Shown one piece after another: positions 32,270-42,779 of a stretch of 64,000 nucleotides of DNA. A model generated the notes under the pieces. It did no database searches. It had not been told where the DNA came from and was given only the letters and a program-made list of their open reading frames with translations. The DNA is taken from NCBI GenBank assembly GCA_009767595.1, contig VSDK01015254.1, positions 310,379-374,378 on the forward strand, written 5' to 3'. Numbering within the stretch: the stretch's first letter is position 1; each line of letters opens with the position of its first letter. The translations under genes were made by a program, and so were the position numbers. Origin of the DNA: Symbiodinium kawagutii (lineage: Eukaryota; Sar; Dinophyceae; Suessiales; Symbiodiniaceae).

Positions 32270-32425
32270 TGGTTAGACATTCTTGGAATGGTTGGAATGG
32301 TTGGGAATGGTTAGAATATGTTAGAATGGTTAGAATGGATTGAAATGGTTAGAAATGATTTGAATAACCATCAGGTTCTCCTGTGCAAATGGTTAGAATG
32401 CTTAGAAAGGTTATGAAGGATGAGC
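32270..32425. repeat. TTAGAATGG short tandem repeat
   Basis: Degenerate 9-11-bp units (GGTTGGAATGG, GGTTAGAATGG, GGTTAGAAATGA) over about 150 bp. Locally distinct from the GATGG-type words elsewhere. Confidence 0.7.
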
Positions 32426-32957
32426 ACATGCTAGCAATCCCTGAATCGAATGGTGATTGAAAGCTTCTTGATTGATGATGCTCAGTAGTGAATTCTGCAC
32501 TGATAGAAGATTTCAAACCACTACTGCCAATCCAGACTAATGCTTAGGACTGGTTGGAATCTCAGTTGGAAGACTGGTTCAATTCCATTGATTGGTTGTC
32601 AATGCGTAGTAAAGGATTGATAACATTATTGCAACCAAAGGTTCACTGTACTCACAACCAATCATCATTGACTGAACCGGATCTGGAATTCATCCCTTGG
32701 ACACTGCTCAAACGAAGCAGCAACAAAAGGGTAGGATGCCCACCGGAATATTGTTGTTCTATAGTGATGGCTCAATACCATGTACCCCTGGTGAAAATCT
32801 GATTTGTTGGTGTGCCCCTCAATCATCCTTTATATCAAGCATTCATAGTACTAAAACCATCCAAAGCTTCGGGTATGGCTTTATTGGTCAATCCTATTTG
32901 TTGGGATGTTCTGATGTTCACCGACCTATTTGTTGGCTCACATTGACCCACAACCAC

Positions 32958-33075
32958 ATGGCACTGGGTCAAAACCCTGTACCCTGGTTCCCATATCATT
33001 AACCATTGTTTTCCCTATGATTTGGTTGGTCATTATAAGCCATTATTGATGGTTAATATTGACCCATAACCACAT
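32958..33075 (+). mobile_element. Family C terminal-inverted-repeat element
   Basis: ATGGCACTGGGTCAAAACCC at the left and ATATTGACCCATAACCACAT at the right, interior CATTAACCATTGTTTTCCC. Confidence 0.8.
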
Positions 33076-33331
33076 GGAAACTACTGCAAGAAAGGCCTAG
33101 TCCCCACAATGGCGGTTCGTTTTGCCGAGGCACAAAGAGATAACTCCTCAGGTGCAAGAATCCTGGGGGCGTTTGGGCACGTGGCGGGCTACGATGATCC
33201 GACTCAACAGCTGCGTAATGGAAACCAAATGATTTTATACTGAAATTCCCTGGAATTTTCTATGGTTAAGTATGGGTAATGATGGTTGATAATGGGGGAT
33301 CATCACCAACAATAATCGCTAAACAAATGTT

Positions 33332-33446
33332 GATGGTGCTTTGTTAAAATATAGGAACCCCAAAATGGATGGTTCATGAACATACATGGCTCATATTGGA
33401 TAAATTCGGGGTACCTGGGCACACCTATTTTGAGAAACCACCGCAT
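33332..33446 (+). mobile_element. Family A element, diverged
   Basis: Left end ATGGTGCTTTGTTAAAATAT is eroded and right end CACCTATTTTGAGAAACCAC is intact. The interior retains GGATGGTTCATG and TTGGATAAATTCGGGG. Confidence 0.6.
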
Positions 33447-33929
33447 GAAGTATCATAAAACCAGGCAACATTGACAAATTGTAATTAATTATTACTAATT
33501 ATTACCTTTCTGTACTCTTCCATCATGGCAACAGACAATCCACCAGATTTGGATTTTCTCTTCTTGACACTGGTTTACCTCCAGTGCTATGTTTGGTTAC
33601 CGAAGGTTCACCGTAGGCAGTTTACAACAAATGGCATTATCTACTAGGTTAAATGCGAATAACCATCAATCATTTTCGGCCAGCGCCAGAAATTGTACAC
33701 GATTATTCTAATCAACCAGGAACCAAATATGAGCGACCATTGTCAACCATTTTCCTCATTAAAAAATCATGACTTCATATTCTTAACAATTGCATCATAA
33801 ATCATACAAATTATGAATTATTGCAAAACAACTCTTGGCCATCATCAATTGCCGCTGCTTGACCGACTTGTTCCAGAGAATGTCGGTGCAATAAATTCAG
33901 GCAGTCACGCTTCCTGACGTCTTTCAGCG

Positions 33930-34136
33930 ATGATTGTGACTGAGCGTACCAACCATAACATGCCCTGGAGGGCATTCACCGTGGCACCCTTTGACTGGGT
34001 TTATGGTGACGAGAACTACCACTTGTGGCAAATGGTTTTACGTAGGTACTTGCAACTTCTCAGAGAACACCAGTTCTTACGGTCTAGATTTTTCTTCAAA
34101 CATTTGAACGGCAACTTAAAAATAGGTCAACTCTAA
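33930..34136 (+). CDS. Short coding-like frame, unknown
   Basis: The plus frame reads AFTVAPFDWVYGDENYHLWQ and RRYLQLLREHQFLRSRFFFK to a TAA at the right. Its aromatic and charged composition is not derived from local repeats. It could be a terminal exon or a pseudogene piece; no upstream exon or domain recognised. Confidence 0.3.
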   Translation: MIVTERTNHNMPWRAFTVAPFDWVYGDENYHLWQMVLRRYLQLLREHQFLRSRFFFKHLNGNLKIGQL

Positions 34137-34212
34137 GCGCAGTTAAACCGTGGTTTAACATAATGGTTGCACAATCACGAAGTGTTGTGGTGCCATGATT
34201 GTTCGACAACCC

Positions 34213-34397
34213 GTGGATGGACGATAAAATCAAACGCTTAATTTATCTTGTCGCCCCCGCACCCCCAAATTTCAATGTTGTTTTCGTGTTGTGGCCCCCA
34301 ACGCAAAGGCAATGATACAGTGTTGCTTAACGTTGAAATTTGGGGTGCGGGGTTTTCATCCATACAAATTTATGGGGTTTGATTTTTTTGTCCATCG
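34213..34397. mobile_element. Long-armed hairpin element (G), single copy here
   Basis: Arms of about 68 bp face each other. Left 34213-34280 contains GATGGACGATAAAATCAAAC and CCCCGCACCCCCAAATTTCA; right 34329-34397 contains the reverse complements (TGAAATTTGGGGTGCGGGG, GTTTGATTTTTTTGTCCATC). A spacer of about 48 bp separates them. It resembles a MITE or fold-back element unrelated to families A-E. Confidence 0.75.
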
Positions 34398-34755
34398 ACT
34401 GTACTTGACCCATGAGTTCAACGGTGATTAAACCATATTTAAAAGGTAGCAAACCAAAATACAGCCTGACTAAGCCCTAATTCAACCATCAACCATGGCA
34501 TTGCAACACGCTTTCTTGTCGCCACGTCCCAGCTGCCCTTGCAGCAGGAACGGTTGTCTACCCTAGAGTGATACCACTTTTGGTAGCAACCGCTACAGAC
34601 AACCATGTTAGGCAGCCACAACGCCATTGATAATCAACCAATAATATCCAATAATAGATAGTTTCCAGCATTAGGGTTGGTAAGTTGATGGTATGGCAAG
34701 ATTCTTCTACGTAGCTGTAACCAACCAGTAACCAATAAGTATTCAATCATCATGA

Positions 34756-34905
34756 CCAGTAGTTGATGAGCAGGCCTCCTATGTACGATTTATTGACCAA
34801 CTTTTGGCTGAAACTAACATGGATCTTGCCAAAAAAATGTTTGAAAAGGAAACTGATCTTCTTAGTCCCTGGGAAAATAAGAATGCTGTCAATCAAATTG
34901 GTTAA
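34756..34905 (+). CDS. Short frame (49 codons), unknown
   Basis: Opens after a TGA at 34753 and closes at TAA 34903-34905. It reads EQASYVRFIDQLLAETNMDL and AKKMFEKETDLLSPWENKNA, a charged, helix-prone peptide with natural composition although AT-rich in third positions. An AG (GATGAGCAG) at its left edge could be a 3' splice site, making this a last exon. Family unknown. Confidence 0.3.
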   Translation, partial: PVVDEQASYVRFIDQLLAETNMDLAKKMFEKETDLLSPWENKNAVNQIG

Positions 34906-35008
34906 TTAAGGCTTAATGGCAGGATCTTTTATTGATCAGGGTGAGTTGATGGCATGGCAGCTGACCATTGAATATCCAATCAATATTCCTGATCCAGGTC
35001 ACTACCCG

Positions 35009-35598
35009 TCACAGCAAGAAAAAACAGTCAGCGTATATCGCCTCGGCATTAAACTTCTTGAAAACCTTCTGCGCGTCATCGAAAACAATTGCCACAAACA
35101 GAGGCTTAAAAAATATGCAACCAGCTTGCTCAAACCCTACATCGTCAGGAAAACAGCCTCGATCTCCTTACTTCTGGTCTTCAAAGCTTCTGCGTTGAGC
35201 CGTTCACAAAGCTGTTTTTTCTCTGCAGTGGACATGTTCCATTCATGTTAATCCTTTGCCTTAAGAAATGAATCCTTCCTCTGCTCGGGATCGCCCGAAG
35301 CCACCTCTGCTGTGACATCGCCGTCTTCACATATTGTGGCATCCATATGTTGGAGGGTCGAGCCTGATAGGCGGCGTGTAGAAGAGCATCGCTCTCCTGG
35401 GACAACCTTATCGACGAATCCGATGTGACCCTTCATGGGGTCAAATAGAACAACTCCGCCAGCGATGACCGTATCCCGAGGCTCACCCCTGGGAATGCTA
35501 TTTAAGTCTCCAGGTCTGTCTTGTCGATGGAGTGTGTGTGAAAGCAGAAACTCACACTTGTCTGAAGTCAAATGCACCGTAATTGGCATTGAACCCAA
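35009..35598 (-). pseudogene. Decayed gene with one stop and one frameshift
   Basis: The minus frame from 35598 reads PITVHLTSDKCEFLLSHTLH and GGVVLFDPMKGHIGFVDKVV, then an in-frame TAA at 35248-35250. The same frame resumes MSTAEKKQLCERLNAEALKT and RSKEIEAVF to about 35150. A one-base shift there restores DDVGFEQAGCIFFKPLFVAI and VFDDAQKVFKKFNAEAIYAD to TGA at 35009-35011. The signal is consistent across 590 bp, so this is one gene with two lesions, or a gene with assembly indels. Family not recognised. Confidence 0.52.
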
Positions 35599-35671
35599 GC
35601 GTTATCACCTACAACTTCTCTCTGGCTTACACAAGGCCTCCTGTCCAATAGAGCACGCGCTCATGGTTCTG

Positions 35672-35895
35672 ACTAGCTATAAAACCAGCTATAACCCCTG
35701 GTTTACTATATCCCGTGGTTTTTATAGCTTATTAACCAACCACTTATGGTTATAACCCAAATTGCCCTAAAAAAGCCCTTGGTTTCCCTATAATATCCCA
35801 TGGTTATAACTAGCTATAAAGCCAGCTATAACCTCTGGTTCACTATAACCCGTGGTTTTATAGCTTATTAACCAACCACTTATTGTTATTAAACC
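35672..35895. repeat. 137-bp tandem duplication
   Basis: ACTAGCTATAAAACCAGCTA at 35672 recurs as ACTAGCTATAAAGCCAGCTA at 35809, each followed by ACCCGTGGTTTTATAGCTTA-like sequence. The second copy is partial. It forms the CA-leaning left flank of the island at 36033. Confidence 0.75.
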
Positions 35896-36032
35896 AATTT
35901 CTGGCTATATTCACCAGCTATAACCAGCTAGAACCAGCTCTAACCAACCAAAGTTATGGTTCTTAAACCAACTCCACCTAGCTATAGCCAGCTCCACCAA
36001 CCGCCAGCTCACCCCCGGGTATCCCATGGTAC

Positions 36033-36130
36033 CTGTCAGCACGTGTCGTGCAAAGGCCGCGTGCACCGCGCTTTCCGCGTTCGTTTTCGCGCTCTTGGAG
36101 GCCTGGCTCACCGGGAAACGATCCCCGAAG
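36033..36130 (-). other. Candidate internal exon, 98 bp
   Basis: Minus strand, acceptor CACGCGGTCAG and donor GTGCTGACAG followed by GTACCATG. It reads FPVSQASKSAKTNAESAVHA and AFARHVL with strongly GC-rich third positions. Flanks are AACCAGCTAG/CCACCAACCGCC (left) and GGTGGTGGTGGTGG/GATGGTTAATG (right). Product unknown. Confidence 0.42.
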
Positions 36131-36179
36131 CTGACCGCGTGGTGGTGGTGGTGGCGTGGTGGGTCAGCATGACGGTGAA

Positions 36180-36395
36180 GCATTAAATGATGGTTCATGA
36201 TGGTTAATGTTGGTTAATGATGGTTTAATGATGGTTATAAGATGGCAAATGATGGGTGAATGATGGTTAATGATGGTTAAATGATGGTTAAATGGTGAAT
36301 TTGTGGCTGAATGATGATTACTTGATGATTGTTTGACGGTCAACTGATGATTTTTTTTGATGATTGAATGACAATAAATGATTATTTAATGGTGC
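36180..36395. repeat. TG-rich degenerate repeat block
   Basis: GATGGTTAATGATGGTTAAA-type words directly right of the exon candidate. Confidence 0.7.
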
Positions 36396-36399
36396 ATTC

Positions 36400-36985
36400 A
36401 TGCTTGCAGCAGCCTTGGACACCAGCACCCGACCTTGTCATCAAATAGGTTCTCTTCCTGGACACAGTAGGAACTCCTTCAGTAGCCGAAGCGTCTGAGC
36501 CTGGTGGCCTTGACTCCCATAAGCACAGCCCGAGGTCCACATGGAAGCGCAGCATCGAGAGCACAACTTGAGCACTTGAGTGGTAGTCCTAAGCATGCAT
36601 AAAGTTGCTGACTGTGGTACAAAGTCATTGCCATGGATTGGTAGTCCTCTATGGAGTCCTTCCGTCAGAGCCCCGCGTATATGGCGCACGCATTACTTGA
36701 CATGTGCGACGCTTCTGCTTCACAAGCACGTCGCTGAACCTCCACGAGTCATCATGGAGACAAGTCCAGCGCAGGCTGTCACAAAGGCAGTGTGCCATTC
36801 GGAATCTGAATGCCTTCCATCCGCCTTTGTGCCTCATACTTTCAGTACACGCAACTGGCAGCTGGCATTGCTGACGATGCAATGTGTCGGTTGTCCCCGG
36901 TATGTCACGTTCGGATTTGTCGGTTATGGCGAATACGACGGCGTCGCCGCGCCTGCTTTACCACTACGAGTAGTGAGATAACCTC
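36400..36985. other. GC-richer stretch with overlapping open frames
   Basis: Plus (36580-36981) and minus (36382-36882) frames are both open. The plus frame contains VADCGTKSLPWIGSPL, vaguely like the ADxxTK motif near the end of copia RNase H domains. No other retroelement signature supports it. A coding remnant is likely, but strand and identity are not established. Confidence 0.25.
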
Positions 36986-36999
36986 TTCCCTAAAAGGCC

Positions 37000-38230
37000 C
37001 TGGTCATCACGTGGATCAAGGTATTCCATCAATGAAAGACTATACCTATTGTTAATCAGTGAAATTGTTCATGGCAATCATCAACATCAATCGCCTCTCA
37101 ATCACCATGGTTAAACTATGGTTCATGAATGGATAAACCAATCATGAAGACTCAACCAGTAATAGAACTATATCTAATTCTCATAACCATTATCGCTATG
37201 AAATATGCCACATGTACTATCATCTCTTATCCATTTATTGTCACTGTTTAGTCATTGAGAACTATGGTCAACCAGTGGAACTTACCCATTATTCTCCATA
37301 GTGATGAACCATAGTTCTCAACGGCAATCACCATTGGTTGTGACCGTCAAGAACTATTGCTAGCCATGTTTAACCAAGAGTTATACAGCACTGAAGCAAT
37401 AACCGCTATCAACTAATAGTCCGTTGAACTTGCTAGTTATACTTGCAAACCAATTGACCATTATTTCAACTATACAGCTGTTTCCCACTGTAGGGGTAAT
37501 CTACCCTTAGCTCATCCAGTTATGAAACCATTTTGGATAGTAAACCAACCATTTTTATTCTAAGCAACCACCATGTAGTGATTGAACTTATAGTTGTAAC
37601 CACTATCAACCGTTGGCGCACCATACAGTGGAACACCATAGCTTGCCTCAGGTATGACAAAATATATGAACCTTATTGGTTATTAGCTAGTTTCAGCGAT
37701 TACCAAGTATGACTATCGACGAACCCAAGTTAACCCAAGTAATCATCACCCATAAAAAAAGTCAATCAACCAGCTATTCGTAAATAGTGAGGAACATAAA
37801 ACATGCTTAAAACCAACAACGAATACGACTAGCAACCATGATCAACTAATTATTCCGATTAGCTATCAACCACGGTCAGCTATTGGTTCAACGCCATGTG
37901 CTTACACATCAGAATCAGCTATACATGTAACTACTATACTTGTTGACTTCTTCTCCACTAGAACCATTGTCAACCCAAACTATGACTAATCATCAGCACT
38001 CTGCCATCAATGTCAACCATTACTATCTATAATCAACTATTATCAAGTATGAATATCAACTATATATTCCAAATGGTCGTCAACCACGATCAACCATTAC
38101 CCTTGCTTTGACATCCTTCCTACGATCATTGATCAACCATTATTCATGCTAATCAACCATCAATACCCATTCGCAGCCATGATCAACCATGACCAGCTAC
38201 TAGTTCAACCCAACGCCCATACTTTCACCA
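37000..38230. repeat. CA-rich degenerate repeat block
   Basis: Over 1.2 kb of ATCAACCATTAC, AACCACGATCAACC and CTATCAACC words with no gene, ending at the exon candidate at 38258. Confidence 0.65.
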
Positions 38231-38257
38231 CCGCTTCCCGCGGCCATGTCACAACAG

Positions 38258-38384
38258 TCCTCAGCTTCGCCGTGGCGAGACACCGTGCCTGGCACGCCAA
38301 GAAATCGTCGGCAGCAGCTTGCAGCACGTGGAAACCCATCTGCGGTCGGCCTGGCGACGCGGCCTGAGGCCCTGGACCTCCATG
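38258..38384 (+). other. Candidate internal exon, 127 bp
   Basis: Plus strand, acceptor CATGTCACAACAG and donor CTCCATG followed by GTGAGAAC. It reads SASPWRDTVPGTPRNRRQQL and AARGNPSAVGLATRPEALDL, with GC-rich third positions. It is a sharp boundary between a 1.2-kb CA-rich block and a 0.65-kb TG-rich block. Product unknown; minus frames are open too but less protein-like. Confidence 0.42.
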
Positions 38385-38389
38385 GTGAG

Positions 38390-39010
38390 AACTGGCGTAG
38401 TGATGATGGGTCATGACCACTGATGGTTAGTATGTTGATTCGAAATGGTTGATCGGTGGTCATTAGTTGCTGATGATGGTTCATGATGGCTACAACTGCG
38501 GCTGCTGGTCATGACCAAGTTACCAGTCGTGCAGCAATGATTGGTGATTGATGGATGATTAGCATCAACTAATTAAAATTCATGTTCGTAGTGATGATGG
38601 GTCATACACCAGTCAGTCGCTGGTCAATGAAGGTTGAGTAATGGCAATCAATGATTGATTGCCAATATTTGTCAGTACAGCAATGAATGGTCAATCATAG
38701 TTGGTGGTGTAAATGATGTTTACTATTTACCATTGCCGGTTTGCTGGCGAATGATGGTTAAACATTGTGAATGATAACGATTTGGTGGTAATGACAGCTG
38801 GCCAATATGGCTGTGGTGAAAAACTCGATAATGCCTGTTGATAGTGGCTCATCAAAGGTGGCTATATTGATAATGGTTCATACATGTCAATATATTGATT
38901 TGTGATGGTGTAAAGTAGCTGATGACTGTTGGTAATTCTCCATAATGGGTGATGATAGTGAATAATGGTGAATGCTGATCAATTCTGGTGAATAAGCATC
39001 CGCAATGAAT
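38390..39010. repeat. TG-rich degenerate repeat block
   Basis: GATGATGGGTCATGACC, GGTTGATCGGTGGTC and TGGTGAATG words; no coding signal. Confidence 0.6.
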
Positions 39011-39432
39011 GGTTGGGGAAATCGTTGATGGCCACGTTCAACAATATCAATAGAAGTGCTCTTACCAAAAATCGTGGAGGATGGCGAAAAATAGAATCAG
39101 TATCATTATGGACTGCAAATGCAAGGTGGCAAACCAGTAATGGTATTGATCACAGCAGTGTTTTGGGTTTAAGTACTAGAAGTACCCATTCCTGATCATC
39201 TATCGTAAAAACGATTTGCCATGCATGGGGTGATTGCTCATGGAAAATCAGAATGCTTATGGCTATATGGGTATTGCCTACGGCATGCTATGACCAATGG
39301 CGATAGTGACCAGAATTTGTCATCTAGTTCGCCAACCTGGTGCCCTATGGAAAAAAAAATATGAGTAAGAATAGATGTGATAATGGCAAAAACCAAAGTC
39401 AGCAGTAATTACGTAGTAACAAAAAACTGAAA

Positions 39433-40020
39433 TCAGCGGTTCAAATGTAATTGTGACATAAGCAGAAAAATCAGCAGTAAAAATATCATGGCCCTGACAA
39501 TCCGCAGCTTTATGTCAAGGTAATTGCAAGAAAACAAACCAAAGAATTTGCTTGTGGGTACCGATTGGTCCAGGGCAGAAGGGCCCTTAATGATTTTTCC
39601 ACTTATCAACCCAACTAGAAAACTAGCAGGGGTCACTTCACAGTGAACACTCAAAGAGTCAGGCGCCAGTGGCACCAGCACTGCAAGGGAAGCAAGGCGC
39701 TGCACTTCCGTAGCCACAGTGAGAACAATTTCGAAACATGTGACTGAACTGCTGCTGTTGCTGAAGTTTCTGAAGTGCATATGATATCGCTCTTGAATGC
39801 CAACATATCCGGCACCTTTTGGTAAACTGACGTGGGATTGGTGATTGCAACACGAATTGGAATCTTGGGTCCTGGGTTCAAAGCTTCTCCCACTCTGCAA
39901 GCGTGAAGATGATTATAAATCCCATAGCACAAGTAACAATGGCGGTCATGCTCAATAGGAGTAAAAAGTGAGCAAGGCAGGGAAGGACCTTCACTTGTAG
40001 CCCCACTCCGATCAGAACTT
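39433..40020 (-). pseudogene. LINE-type retrotransposon remnant, endonuclease N-terminus
   Basis: The minus frame at 39932-39651 contains CYGIYNHLHACRVGEALNPG followed by P, then ITNPTSVYQKVPDMLAFKSD and CTSETSAT. The GEALNPGP motif followed by an 'I-NPTS ... D-I-CTSETSAT' pattern is typical of the start of the endonuclease (EEP) domain in dinoflagellate LINEs (family knowledge). Coding signal extends upstream to about 40020 (FTPIEHDRHCYL). After about 39720 the frame changes (LAPDSLSVHCEVTPASFLVG). No reverse transcriptase follows within the window, so the copy is truncated and dead. Confidence 0.62.
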
Positions 40021-40257
40021 CAAGGGCAGTGTCTGCAAATGCTTTACTTCTTCACTGGCCTTGCGTGCAAGATCGGCAACTGCCTTGTGAGAGGCTCGAT
40101 GGCGCCTGTGTGGTGTAAGTCAACGTATGTTTAACATGAATTAATATTTGTTATACATATGTAAATCAATGATATTCACCATTACTATTCTGTTACTATG
40201 ATTGTTCGTTTTCTCCCATAATTAACGACAGGCTTAACCATAGTCACCCATCCAAAA

Positions 40258-40470
40258 TCTCATGGTTTCCGCAAGAGAAACCACGAGCCAGCTATGATTT
40301 TTACCATTTGGTTCCATCATGGTTTTCAAATCATGGTTTTCCCCAAGGTTTCACCATGATTTTCAAGGGAAACCCTATGATTTCTGTGGGGAACCCCATG
40401 ACTTCCCTCAGAATTCCCTATGACTTCCCTAAGATTTCCCCATGATTTCTTATCAAAACCTATGGATTTC
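40258..40470. repeat. CCCATGATTT-type degenerate repeat
   Basis: About ten loose copies of a 20-25-bp unit (CCCATGACTTCCCTCAGAAT, CTATGACTTCCCTAAGATTT). It differs from the AACCATCA words used elsewhere. Confidence 0.65.
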
Positions 40471-40479
40471 CCAGGGTTC

Positions 40480-40602
40480 CCATACCTGGCCGCTGAACCC
40501 TCCCTCCACGTGGGCTTGACCACCTCGCCCCCGGACGTTGGCGTCGGAGTTGATCTCGCAGATCTAGCGGATGAAGGAAAACACCATGGGGAAAGCCATG
40601 AT
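40480..40602 (+). other. Candidate exon island
   Basis: The plus frame reads AAEPSLHVGLTTSPPDVGVG and VDLADLADEGKHHGES with GC-rich third positions, the best of the six frames. Boundaries are unclear (possible donor GATGAAG). Product unknown. Confidence 0.35.
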
Positions 40603-40685
40603 TGACTGGGTGGCTTATCAAAAATATTTTTAGCCCATGGTGTTATCAAATATAGCCACTAAAAATATTTTTAGCCCATGGTAGT

Positions 40686-40799
40686 CTTGGTGGCTCAACT
40701 AGATCCCTTGCTATTTTTTTTTAGTGGTTCTATGGTAAATCAATCATATCCCAAAAACACTAGTTAAACCTAAGAATTCGTGGGTATAAGCCATCCAGT
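40686..40799 (+). mobile_element. Family D element, A/T-run core
   Basis: CTTGGTGGCTCAACTAGATC start and GTGGGTATAAGCCATCCAG end. The central hairpin is reduced to CTATTTTTTTTTAG, losing the usual stem. The right half is almost identical to the copy at 52329. Confidence 0.7.
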
Positions 40800-41250
40800 T
40801 GATGGTGAGTAACGGGGAACTTCCCATGGCTGTTGGATCGTTAATGAATGAGTCATGGGGAAATTGATCGTTAATGTTGGATCATTGAACAGTGGGGAAA
40901 TTTTTAGCTGAATTAAAAATGGGAATAGTAATGGTAAATAATGTTCATGGGTAATCATATATTATCAATTACTGGAGGATAGTCACCAACAAGCATGTTG
41001 ATCAATCATCGAATTGGTGATGAGGTGATAGTTGGGGATTAGGGATGATTGGCAATAGCAATGGTTGATAGTGATGGTTGATAAAAACAGAAACTACCCA
41101 ATGGTTAATAGCACTGGTTGGTTGGGGGATGATTTACGGGGTTGAGATTGATGATAGATGATTCATAACAAGAATATGGGGTTTAAGATGTTTAATACCA
41201 AAAATAATACTAACAATAATGGTTAATAACAATGGTTGGTTGATGTGGTG
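40800..41250. repeat. TG-rich degenerate repeat block
   Basis: GATCGTTAATGTTGG, GGTTGATAGTGATGG and TAATAACAATGGTTGG words; no gene. Confidence 0.55.
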
Positions 41251-41328
41251 ACTGATGGCGATGAGGTTTTGGAACTCCTCTGGCGCTCAGCTCACACTGG
41301 CTTATCCGTGGCTTGAGGTTCCGCAGGG

Positions 41329-41799
41329 CTACCCCAAGTGCACCGCTTTGAGGTCGGGAGCTTCAGCGGTTTGTGCATCCGTCACTCCGTGGAGAAAACA
41401 AATCCATTCGTCCACCTTGGAGGTGCCAAAGTCACCCGGCTGGTGTTGCACACGACATTGCCACACCTCGGACACAATCAGAATTACAAAAACACCTGTG
41501 ACTAAAACACAGACGAGCTGACTCATAGCAGACAAGTTACCAGGTTTTCTCCAAACAAGTCGCACAGGGGCCAAACAAATTCGGTGGGTCTGAAAGCTTT
41601 CTGCTGTGTCTGGACGGTTACCGGCCCATGCACTTTCGACAGCTGTTTTTGGATTCCTGCCCATGCTGCTATTCGAGCAACCTTTTGGCCACAGAGGTCC
41701 GCAACCCGTTGAGCCATAGAGAGCTCGTGCTGCCGGCGGTTCCGAATACTTTGCCGAGCTCATTGTATGGTAGGACTCATCATTAGCTTCCATCCACAC
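41329..41799 (-). CDS. Hypothetical protein with one transmembrane segment
   Basis: A 156-codon minus frame, closed by TAG at 41329. A hydrophobic helix SQLVCVLVTGVFVILIVSEV sits two-thirds along. It is followed by an apparently globular, charged tail (DFGTSKVDEWICFLHGVTDA). The N-terminal part (Ser/Pro/Gly-rich) is less convincing, and another frame is open over 41523-41717. The downstream half may be a genuine last exon. No family recognised. Confidence 0.35.
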   Translation of the reverse strand: MWMEANDESYHTMSSAKYSEPPAARALYGSTGCGPLWPKGCSNSSMGRNPKTAVESAWAGNRPDTAESFQTHRICLAPVRLVWRKPGNLSAMSQLVCVLVTGVFVILIVSEVWQCRVQHQPGDFGTSKVDEWICFLHGVTDAQTAEAPDLKAVHLG

Positions 41800-41959
41800 C
41801 TCAATGCTGCGTAGGCATGGACAGCCCTGGAAATCTTGTTGCCGATTTCACCATACTTATTCGAAGAAACTCCCATATAATTTCCTTGCAAAATAATTGG
41901 GTTTCCCAAAAAGATGTCGTTCTATCTCCGAGTTTTGTTGGAGTTATTCTCCCCCATTC

Positions 41960-42280
41960 TCAACCAGCTTCACCAGCTCATAAATACACTAACCACTGGA
42001 TTATCATCACCACCCAACCACAATTCAACTATCGTTATATCACCACCCAACTCAACCACTGGATTCTCCTACCTCAACTTGTACTAACCACTAGAGTTCA
42101 CCACATATCACCCACTGGAGCTCATCACCACTCACCACCCAACCACTGGATTCTACTACCTCAACTGATAGTAACCACTGGTTATAGAATCAAAGTTAAC
42201 CACTGGTTATATCATCCAAAAATCACTGGATTCTACTTATCACCACATATCACCACCCATCCAGCGGTTCCCCATGGGCC
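41960..42280. repeat. CA-rich repeat, AACCACTGGATT units
   Basis: Loose units of about 20-30 bp (CACCACCCAACCACTGGATT) fill the left flank of the island at 42285. Confidence 0.7.
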
Positions 42281-42284
42281 CATC

Positions 42285-42440
42285 CACCAAGCACCACGGG
42301 TCCGCCCCCCGCGCCTTGCGGAGCAACTCCTTGACCTTCTCCTTCCGTGGACACGGCGGGCTCTGCGAAGGCGACGAAGAGGCGGCGGACACGGCGAGCC
42401 TTGGGGGCTGAAGCTGCGGAGGTTGGTAGCTGGGAGAAGG
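42285..42440. other. GC-rich exon-like island
   Basis: Strong GC content with open frames on both strands (plus HGPIHQAPRVRPPRLAEQLL; minus Arg/Pro/Ser-rich). It lies between CA-rich left and TG-rich right flanks. Its right part is copied at 42584. Strand unresolved. Confidence 0.3.
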
Positions 42441-42776
42441 ATGGGGAAGGTAGCTATCATTGAGGTATATAATATTGGAGGTATATGATCCTTAACTGCT
42501 GGGTATATTGGTAGTTCATGACTAATGATCATGACTAATGATAGTTGAGGATAGTTGATGATATAGGGGGCGGGGGGCGGGGGGAGCCTTGGGGGCTGAA
42601 GCTGCGGAGGTTGGTAGCTGGGAGAAGGATGGGGAAGGTAGCTATCATTGAGGTATATAATATTGGAGGTATATGATCCTTAACTGCTGGGTATATTGGT
42701 AGTTCATGACTAATGATCATGACTAATGATCATGACTAATGATCATGACTAATGATAGTTGAGGATAGTTGATGAT
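42396..42776. repeat. 188-bp segmental tandem duplication
   Basis: GAGCCTTGGGGGCTGAAGCT at 42396 recurs at 42584 and the copies stay essentially identical for about 165 bp. The unit includes part of the GC-rich island and the start of the TG-rich flank. The junction (42565-42584) is a G-run of the form GGGGGCGGGGGGCGGGGGG. The second copy has an expanded (CATGACTAATGAT) 13-mer run. Confidence 0.92.
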
Positions 42777-42779
42777 ATC

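Noticed and set aside
36580-36981. VADCGTKSLP as evidence for a copia-type retrotransposon
   Set aside because: One short motif without the surrounding RNase H, integrase or reverse transcriptase signatures is not enough.
39700-39720. TCCGTAGCCA as a relic of the dinoflagellate spliced leader
   Set aside because: Only nine or ten bases agree and the following TTTTGGCTCAAG part is absent.
39651-39932. GEALNPGP as a 2A self-cleaving peptide
   Set aside because: The 2A motif requires D(V/I)ExNPGP with one residue between E and N; here two residues intervene and the preceding residues differ.
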